Assembly (NCBI GenBank): GCA_022424805.1
Contig: JAKMGR010000121.1
Coordinates: forward strand, 1 to 11,395
Origin: Verrucomicrobiales bacterium
Lineage (GTDB): Bacteria > Verrucomicrobiota > Verrucomicrobiia > Verrucomicrobiales > DEV007
Direction: 5' to 3'
DNA length: 11,395 nucleotides
The position numbers were made by a program, and so were the translations under genes. This document shows positions 6,383 through 11,395 of this stretch, piece by piece. The notes beneath the pieces were generated by a model. It did not search any database and was not told where the DNA came from. It saw only the letters and a list, made by a program, of their open reading frames with translations. Each line of letters starts with the position of its first letter. Position 1 is the stretch's first letter.

Positions 6383-9202
6383 ATGAAGTCATTTTTGCAC
6401 ATTCTTGCTGTGGTTGCTCTCGCTGCACCTGTCGCGTTGCACGCGGAGAAAAAGATCGATTTTGCCAAAGACATCGCCCCCATTCTTGAGTTCAACTGTG
6501 TCAGTTGTCACTACGAAGGAGAGGTCAAAGGTGGATTGCGAATGGACAAGGCCAGCTTGTTCTGGGAAGGCGGGGACGGAGGCGCGGCTCTGGTAAAGGG
6601 CAAGGCCGATGAGTCTCTCATGATCGAACTCGTTTCCCTTCCGGAAGACGACTCTGATGTGATGCCCCCGAAAGGTCGACCGCTTCACGACCACGAGATC
6701 GCCAAGCTCAAGCAGTGGATTGCAGAAGGTGCGATCTGGCCCGAGGAGATTCTCCTGGAGCCGAAAGACGAAGAGAATTTCTCGGATGCGAAGCCGCTAG
6801 AAGACAAAGGCAAAGCTCTCGTGGAGATCGGGGTGTTCCCTCCTGATATCACTCTCGAGACCAAGCGCGACACACAGAGTGTGGTCGTCATGGCTACTTA
6901 CGAGGACGGCACCACAGTTGATGTGACAAAAAATGCGACTTTCACCTTTGAAGACCCTTCTCTGGTTGATCTGAAGACTCGCAGTCACTTCAAGCCGGTC
7001 AAGGATGGTGAAACCAAGTTGATCGTTAAAGTGTCGGACAAGACAGCATCGATCCCGGTTGTGGTGAAGGATGCGGCTGAGGATCGTCCTGTAAGTTTCC
7101 ACCTCGACGTGATGCCGGTCTTTATGCGTGATGGCTGCAACACGGGTGCATGTCACGGTTCCGCTCGTGGACAGGACGGATTCATGCTTTCCCTCTTCGG
7201 ATACGATCCGAATGGGGACCATTTCCGTCTGACACGAGAGCTGGCGGGACACCGGGTCAATCTTGCGATTCCAGAGGAATCACTCCTCGTTGAAAAGGCC
7301 ATCGAAGCCGTCCCTCACACGGGAGGTAAGTTGATAGACAGGGGAAGCCACGGCTACAACACAATGGTTGAGTGGATTGCGGACGGGGCTCACAATGATA
7401 AGCCTGAAGAAGTCATAACTGTAACAGACCTGTATCTCTACCCACCCAAGCTCGTTCTTGAGGGGGCTGGAGCAACACAGCAGATGACGGTTCGTGCAAA
7501 GTATTCTGATGGGCATGACCGCGATGTAACTCATCTCGCCGTCTTCATCACCAATAACGAGCCTACGGCAGGCGTGAGCAAAGATGGGCTGGTGACAGCG
7601 GGAAAGCGTGGTGAGGCATTCATCATGGCTCGTTTCGAGACAAAGACCGTCGGTATCCAGACGATCGTGATTCCTGAGGATCTCGAATACACCCGTCCCG
7701 AGATGACGGAGAACAATTACATCGATGGACTGGTGCACGACAAGCTTCACAAGCTGCGTGTTATTCCTTCAGGTCAGTGTTCTGATGACGAGTTCCTTCG
7801 TCGCGTCACGCTCGATATTGCTGGCCAGCTCCCCACGGTGGAAGAGTTCAATCAGTTCATGGCTGATAAGAGTCCCGACAAGCGGGCCAAGCTTGTCGAC
7901 AAGCTCCTCGAGCGAAAAGAATTCACAGAAATGTGGGTGATGAAGTGGTCGGAGCTTCTCCAGATTCGCTCCGACAACAACATTGCGCAGGGTATTTCCT
8001 ACAAGTCTGCCTTGCTCTACAATGGTTGGCTTCGCGAGCGGATTGCTGCCAATGTTCCGCTCAACCAGATCGTTATCGAGTTAATGGGAGCAGAGGGCGG
8101 AACGTTCTCAAACCCAGCGACCAACTTTTACCAGATCGAGCGAGATTCTCTGAAGCTCTCGGAAAACGTAGCGCAGGTTTTCATGGGAATGCGTCTCCAG
8201 TGCGCTCAGTGCCACAATCACCCCTTCGACCGATGGACGATGGATGACTATTACAGTTGGGCAGCGTTCTTCTCCCAGATTGGTCGTAAGCAGGGGGTCG
8301 ACCAGCGCGAGCAGGTCATCTACAACCGCGGCAGCGGTGAAGTGAAACACATCGTCGGTGGCCGAACTATGCCTCCCAAATTCCTCGGTGGAGAAACGCC
8401 TGATGTGGCGGGGAAAGATCGCCGCGTTGTTATGGCAGAGTGGCTTGCTTCACCAGAAAATCCTTACTTTTCTCGCAACGTCGTGAACATGGTCTGGTCT
8501 CACTTCTTTGGAGTCGGCATCATTGATCCTGTCGACGACGTACGCGTCAGTAACCCGGCTTCGAACCCGGAGTTGCTCACCGCATTGGCGGCACGTTTCG
8601 AAGGTGAGTATGAGTATGACTTCAAGCAGCTCGTTCGCGATATCTGTAACTCGGCAACCTACCAGCGAACTACAAAAGAGAATGCCTCCAACAAGGATGA
8701 TCTGAACAATTTTGCGAAGTCCCGGGTTCGTCGACAGCGTGCAGAGATTATGCTCGACACGATTACCCAGGTGACCGAGACAAAGAATAAGTTCCGCGGT
8801 CTGCCGCTCGGTTCCCGCGCTGTGCAAATTGCTGATGGCCGCACCACAGACTATTTCCTGACCACCTTTGGTCGCGCGACTCGCGAGACGGTTTGCTCTT
8901 GCGAAGTGGTAATGGACCCAAGTCTTTCTCAGGCTCTTCATCTGCTGAATGGTCCCACCGTGACTACAAAAATCGAGCAGGGTAAAGTGGTGAATTCTCT
9001 CGTCGCTGCTGGGAAGTCTCCCGAGCAGGTAATCGAAGATATCTACGTCCGTTGTTTCACCCGTAAGCCTACGGCGGAAGAGATGAAGCAGTTGATGGCA
9101 CAGGTCAATTCCGTCGGCGAAGACGAAGCGCAGATCGAAATGGTCCTTAACGACGTCTTCTGGGCTGTTCTGAACTCGAAGGAGTTTATGTTCAATCACT
9201 GA
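6383..9202 (+). CDS. PSD1-type protein: PSCyt1, Ig-like, DUF1549 (PSCyt2) and DUF1553 (PSD1) domains
   Basis: This 939-residue protein starts with a signal peptide (1-21). The order is: PSCyt1 cytochrome (about 25-120; CVSCH at 39-43, likely ligand Met94 in VMPPKG); an Ig-like Big_2-type segment (about 150-230, with ATYEDGTTVDVT); a second cytochrome-like domain (about 235-340; CNTGACH at 252-258, a CX4CH spacing); another Big_2-like segment (about 350-430, with AKYSDGHDRDVT); DUF1549 (about 445-650; FLRRVTLDIAGQLPT and CAQCHNHPFDRW with CAQCH at 607-611); and DUF1553 (about 680-930; SRNVVNMVWSHFFG, CSCE at 838-841, QALHLLNGP). Up to three hemes are therefore possible. The families are abundant in Planctomycetota and Verrucomicrobiota, usually beside DUF1501 proteins. 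The reaction is unknown. It is the last gene of the operon and is followed after 25 bases by a terminator. The start has no Shine-Dalgarno and was set by the signal peptide. Confidence 0.93.
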   Translation: MKSFLHILAVVALAAPVALHAEKKIDFAKDIAPILEFNCVSCHYEGEVKGGLRMDKASLFWEGGDGGAALVKGKADESLMIELVSLPEDDSDVMPPKGRPLHDHEIAKLKQWIAEGAIWPEEILLEPKDEENFSDAKPLEDKGKALVEIGVFPPDITLETKRDTQSVVVMATYEDGTTVDVTKNATFTFEDPSLVDLKTRSHFKPVKDGETKLIVKVSDKTASIPVVVKDAAEDRPVSFHLDVMPVFMRDGCNTGACHGSARGQDGFMLSLFGYDPNGDHFRLTRELAGHRVNLAIPEESLLVEKAIEAVPHTGGKLIDRGSHGYNTMVEWIADGAHNDKPEEVITVTDLYLYPPKLVLEGAGATQQMTVRAKYSDGHDRDVTHLAVFITNNEPTAGVSKDGLVTAGKRGEAFIMARFETKTVGIQTIVIPEDLEYTRPEMTENNYIDGLVHDKLHKLRVIPSGQCSDDEFLRRVTLDIAGQLPTVEEFNQFMADKSPDKRAKLVDKLLERKEFTEMWVMKWSELLQIRSDNNIAQGISYKSALLYNGWLRERIAANVPLNQIVIELMGAEGGTFSNPATNFYQIERDSLKLSENVAQVFMGMRLQCAQCHNHPFDRWTMDDYYSWAAFFSQIGRKQGVDQREQVIYNRGSGEVKHIVGGRTMPPKFLGGETPDVAGKDRRVVMAEWLASPENPYFSRNVVNMVWSHFFGVGIIDPVDDVRVSNPASNPELLTALAARFEGEYEYDFKQLVRDICNSATYQRTTKENASNKDDLNNFAKSRVRRQRAEIMLDTITQVTETKNKFRGLPLGSRAVQIADGRTTDYFLTTFGRATRETVCSCEVVMDPSLSQALHLLNGPTVTTKIEQGKVVNSLVAAGKSPEQVIEDIYVRCFTRKPTAEEMKQLMAQVNSVGEDEAQIEMVLNDVFWAVLNSKEFMFNH

Positions 9203-9227
9203 TCCAGCGTCAAACCTGAATCAAGTG

Positions 9228-9257
9228 AAGCCGCCTTCGCTAGAAGGTGGCTTTTTT
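9228..9257 (+). terminator. Rho-independent terminator after the PSD1-type gene
   Basis: An 11-base-pair stem (AAGCCGCCTTC at 9228-9238 with GAAGGTGGCTT at 9243-9253, one G-U pair) closes a four-base loop GCTA and runs straight into six T residues at 9252-9257. It begins 26 bases after the stop codon. It separates the DUF1501-PPC-PSD1 transcript from the ExbB-ExbD transcript. The 69 bases from here to the ExbB start are AT-rich and probably hold the next promoter, but I cannot place its hexamers convincingly. Confidence 0.92.
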
Positions 9258-9326
9258 ATTGCCTTTAAACGAAAAAAATAGTTTTCTTGATTTAACCTCC
9301 TTAGAAGAGGCTTCCAGAAATCTTTT

Positions 9327-10154
9327 ATGAACTGCAATTTTTTCGCTATTTGCTCACTCCTTGTTTTTGTTTTTTCGAATTTAGCTCTCCAAGCTCAGGA
9401 CGAATTTGATATTTCTTTACCTGGTGAAGAGGCTGCTGCGGCCATTCCGCAGGAGCCTGCTGCATCATCCGCCGCTGCCGCGGAAGGGGCTGCTGAAGCC
9501 GGTGAGGTTAACCTTCTGGGCATGATCAAGCAGGGTGGCTGGTCGATGTGGATCCTGGGTGCCTTTTCTTTCGCAGTGATCGGATTGCTCATCTTCTGTC
9601 TCATTGATCTGCAGAAGAAGAACTTTTATCCGGAGCCCCTCTACCAGGCTATGGCAGGGGACATGGAGGCAATGGATCTCGAAGCGGCTCTGCTGAAGGC
9701 TCAATCTACCCCATCCTGCCTCAGTGGTGTCATGTATGCCTCGATTCACTACATCTCCGAGCGCGGATATGGTGTCATTGATTCCGAAAAGTTGGAAGAA
9801 GTCATGGCCGCAGCCTCCCGAAAATTTAATCGCGGGCGTGTTCGCACGATTAATTACTTTTCCGTCATTGCCCAGGCGGCTCCAATGATGGGACTGTTGG
9901 GAACGGTATCCGGAATGATTGGTGCGTTCGCCAAGTTGAGTCAGGGCGGTACGGGTGACCCTTCCGCTTTTGCGGGAAATATTTCCGAGGCGCTCATCAC
10001 GACGGCATCCGGTCTGGTGGTCGCTCTGCCTGCGATTTTCTGTTATTTTATTTTCCGTGATCGATTGCAGGGCATGGTTGCCGAGTGCGATGAGCATGCC
10101 GAAGAGCTCATCGGAATTCTCCGTCGCACGGTAGTTCATTCTCACGAGGCATAA
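9327..10154 (+). CDS. ExbB/TolQ/MotA-family proton channel subunit with signal peptide and Ala/Glu-rich N-terminal extension
   Basis: This 275-residue protein belongs to the MotA/TolQ/ExbB proton-channel family, which forms the pentameric inner-membrane motor around an ExbD dimer. An N-terminal signal sequence (1-23, cleavage near LQA/QD) precedes an Ala/Glu-rich periplasmic linker (about 33-60). Three membrane segments follow, at about 73-93, 177-203 and 225-244. The signature APMMGLLGTVSGMIGAF (185-201) with Thr193, and the SEALITTASGLVVALPA motif (220-236), are the conserved channel-lining parts. The extension makes it longer at the N-terminus than E. coli ExbB; such leader-bearing forms occur in several phyla. 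ExbD genes follow, the first after 22 bases, so the complex is encoded together. It could serve TonB-type transport, Tol-type envelope constriction or another process; no TonB, TolA or TolB gene is visible here. The start is chosen by the signal peptide; a weak AGAGG lies too far upstream (about 16 bases) to be an ideal ribosome site. Confidence 0.93.
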   Translation: MNCNFFAICSLLVFVFSNLALQAQDEFDISLPGEEAAAAIPQEPAASSAAAAEGAAEAGEVNLLGMIKQGGWSMWILGAFSFAVIGLLIFCLIDLQKKNFYPEPLYQAMAGDMEAMDLEAALLKAQSTPSCLSGVMYASIHYISERGYGVIDSEKLEEVMAAASRKFNRGRVRTINYFSVIAQAAPMMGLLGTVSGMIGAFAKLSQGGTGDPSAFAGNISEALITTASGLVVALPAIFCYFIFRDRLQGMVAECDEHAEELIGILRRTVVHSHEA

Positions 10155-10176
10155 TTCCCCCCGAACGGAAGAGAAG

Positions 10177-10599
10177 ATGGCGAAGGAGAACGATCTTTTT
10201 GGCGGACCCGGTCTCAAGGCCGACTTGTCGCCAATGATTGACCTCGTTTTCCTGCTGCTGATTTTCTTTATGGTCGCAGCGAATATAATCACCTTTCCGA
10301 AAGACCCGAATGTCATTATTCCGGTGGCGAGCGATGCGGCTGTGCCAGAGTTGGTTGACGGACGCGTCGTGATCAATATTTACATCGACGGTACGGTGAA
10401 GGATGTGGATGGAAACACGCTTACGATCCCGCAACTGCGAGAGAGGGTTTCCCGGGCGAAAAGCCAGAATGCCAATACGCGCATACACCTTCGCGCTCAC
10501 AAGGGAGTTCCCTACAAGCACATCCAGGAGGTGAGCCAGGCATCGGCTCAGGCTGGAGTTCCGACAGTGATTTTCTCAACGTATCAGACATCAAAATAA
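10177..10599 (+). CDS. ExbD/TolR-family biopolymer transport protein (first copy)
   Basis: This 140-residue protein has the ExbD/TolR layout: a short cytoplasmic N-terminus (1-18), one membrane helix (about 19-38, LSPMIDLVFLLLIFFMV) and a periplasmic domain to the C-terminus. Asp22 in the helix is in the position of the protonatable Asp that drives ion flow in E. coli ExbD. The periplasmic part has the expected beta-alpha pattern (VVINIYIDGTV, then RIHLRAHKGVPYKHIQEV and VPTVIFST). It is the only gene here with a fair purine-rich ribosome site (GGAAGAG, 5 bases before the ATG). It sits 22 bases after ExbB and 2 bases before the second ExbD gene, so the three should be cotranscribed. Confidence 0.93.
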   Translation: MAKENDLFGGPGLKADLSPMIDLVFLLLIFFMVAANIITFPKDPNVIIPVASDAAVPELVDGRVVINIYIDGTVKDVDGNTLTIPQLRERVSRAKSQNANTRIHLRAHKGVPYKHIQEVSQASAQAGVPTVIFSTYQTSK

Positions 10600-10601
10600 A
10601 A

Positions 10602-11039
10602 ATGGCAAGTAGTGATCCATTTGACGACCAGCAAGAGCCAGAGCTCGACATCAGTCCTCTGATTGATGTAGCGTTTCTTTTGCTGATCTACTTCCTCGTG
10701 ACCACGACTCTGCAAAAGTCCGAGGCGGATCTCAGTCTTACCCTCCCCGGAATTGCCCAGGAAGACAGTCGTGAAGTGAAGATCGATCAGATGTTGGTGG
10801 AGATAAATTCTGATGGTGTCGTGCTGGTAAACGAAGAGATTACGGACTCGGATCCGAATGATCGCGACTTACCGAATTTGACGGAACGTCTCAGTCGGTA
10901 CTCGGCAAGTGCCCAGGTAGCGAACACGGAGACTCAGGTCATCATCGATTGTGACGAAGAAGCTGTCGGTCAGCGCTTCGTCGATGTCTTGAATGTTTGC
11001 TCAAAAGCTGACATAAAGAATGTAAGTCTTGCGCAATAA
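10602..11039 (+). CDS. ExbD/TolR-family biopolymer transport protein (second copy)
   Basis: This 145-residue protein is a second ExbD/TolR subunit. It has an acidic cytoplasmic N-terminus, a membrane helix at about 18-37 (ISPLIDVAFLLLIYFLV) with the conserved Asp22, and a periplasmic domain with DQMLVEINSDGVV, a variable acidic loop (ITDSDPNDRDLP), and TQVIIDCDEEAVGQRFVDVL. It is clearly different from the first copy outside the membrane helix, so it is not a recent duplicate. The ATG is two bases after the upstream stop and has no Shine-Dalgarno, which suggests translational coupling. Since the channel holds an ExbD dimer, the pair may form a heterodimer; this is an inference. Confidence 0.92.
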   Translation: MASSDPFDDQQEPELDISPLIDVAFLLLIYFLVTTTLQKSEADLSLTLPGIAQEDSREVKIDQMLVEINSDGVVLVNEEITDSDPNDRDLPNLTERLSRYSASAQVANTETQVIIDCDEEAVGQRFVDVLNVCSKADIKNVSLAQ

Positions 11040-11056
11040 CCCCCCATCCATATTCT

Positions 11057-11395
11057 ATGAGTGATGTCGAAAATGCACTGAAGCAAGCCCTTGAGGCAAA
11101 TCCTGGCGATTGGTCAGTCCGCTTTCTTATTGCGGATAAAATGCTGGAACGTGCCGCTTTGCAGGAAGCGATGGAATTGGTTCTCGATTCCCCGACTCCG
11201 CCTGAGAGCGATGAGGATTTGCACAGAGTTGCAGATCTTGTTGGAGCTGCTGCAGTTCCGATTGTAGAACTTTTTGTCGCAGCAAATCCGTCGAATGGCT
11301 ACGGACACGAAGTTCTCGCTTCGGTCCTCGAGAGCGCAGGCGACCTCGCGAAAGCGGAAGAGCATAGAGCTGTAGCGATGGCGTTGGCTTCGAAG
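11057..11395 (+). CDS. TPR-like helical repeat protein (N-terminal part; 3' end beyond window)
   Basis: The frame from ATG at 11057 is open to the window edge: 113 codons with no stop. It has no signal peptide or membrane segment in the visible part. Residues 4-45 (ALKQALEANPGDWSVRFLIAD and what follows) and 79-113 (NPSNGYGHEVLASVLESAGD and AKAEEHRAVAMAL) look like helix pairs of the tetratricopeptide type, with alternating small and large hydrophobic positions. A scaffold or regulatory partner of the ExbB-ExbD complex is a reasonable inference, since TPR proteins often accompany these genes. It begins 17 bases after the second ExbD gene, with no terminator between and no Shine-Dalgarno. A start two codons later (GTG at 11063-11065) is possible but less likely than the ATG. 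The full domain content cannot be judged from this fragment. Confidence 0.75.
   Translation, partial: MSDVENALKQALEANPGDWSVRFLIADKMLERAALQEAMELVLDSPTPPESDEDLHRVADLVGAAAVPIVELFVAANPSNGYGHEVLASVLESAGDLAKAEEHRAVAMALASK

Noticed and set aside
8450..9199. Minus-strand frame of 249 codons
   Set aside because: It is antisense to the DUF1553 part of the PSD1-type gene, whose conserved motifs are in the plus frame.

Overview
The window is about 11.4 kb of roughly half-GC bacterial chromosome. It most likely comes from the Planctomycetota-Verrucomicrobiota group, and I favour Verrucomicrobiota. The reasons are the gene families (PSCyt1, PSCyt2/DUF1549, PSD1/DUF1553, DUF1501, PPC-domain protein, WD40 fused to cytochrome c) and the near absence of Shine-Dalgarno sequences before the starts. 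The species cannot be read from the sequence. Every long reading frame is intact. I see no RNA gene, mobile element, CRISPR array or sign of recent transfer.

Region 1 (1-2211, minus strand) is the first 737 codons of a secreted cytochrome c / seven-bladed WD40 protein. It continues into an alanine-rich predicted coiled coil that is still open at the left edge. Region 2 (2212-2486) is the divergent intergenic region, which should hold promoters for both directions. Region 3 (2487-9202, plus strand) is a probable three-gene operon: a DUF1501 protein with a twin-arginine leader, an exported protein with two PPC domains, and a large PSD1-type protein with three candidate heme motifs, two Ig-like segments and DUF1549/DUF1553 domains. 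A strong rho-independent terminator at 9228-9257 closes it.

Region 4 (9327-11395, plus strand) is a second tightly packed operon: ExbB/TolQ-type proton channel, two different ExbD/TolR-type subunits, and the start of a TPR-like protein that runs off the right edge.

Regions 1 and 3 look like one functional unit. The encoded proteins all appear exported, two carry related N-terminal cytochrome domains, and these families commonly cluster in Planctomycetota and Verrucomicrobiota. Their biochemical role is not established, so I give none. The ExbB-ExbD-ExbD set would energise an envelope process with the proton gradient. Its link to the cytochrome cluster rests on proximity only, and the terminator between them argues for separate transcription. 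This is a recognisable set of poorly understood families rather than a clearly new system. The most unusual parts are the long alanine-rich coil on the WD40-cytochrome protein and the layered heme/Ig architecture of the PSD1 protein.
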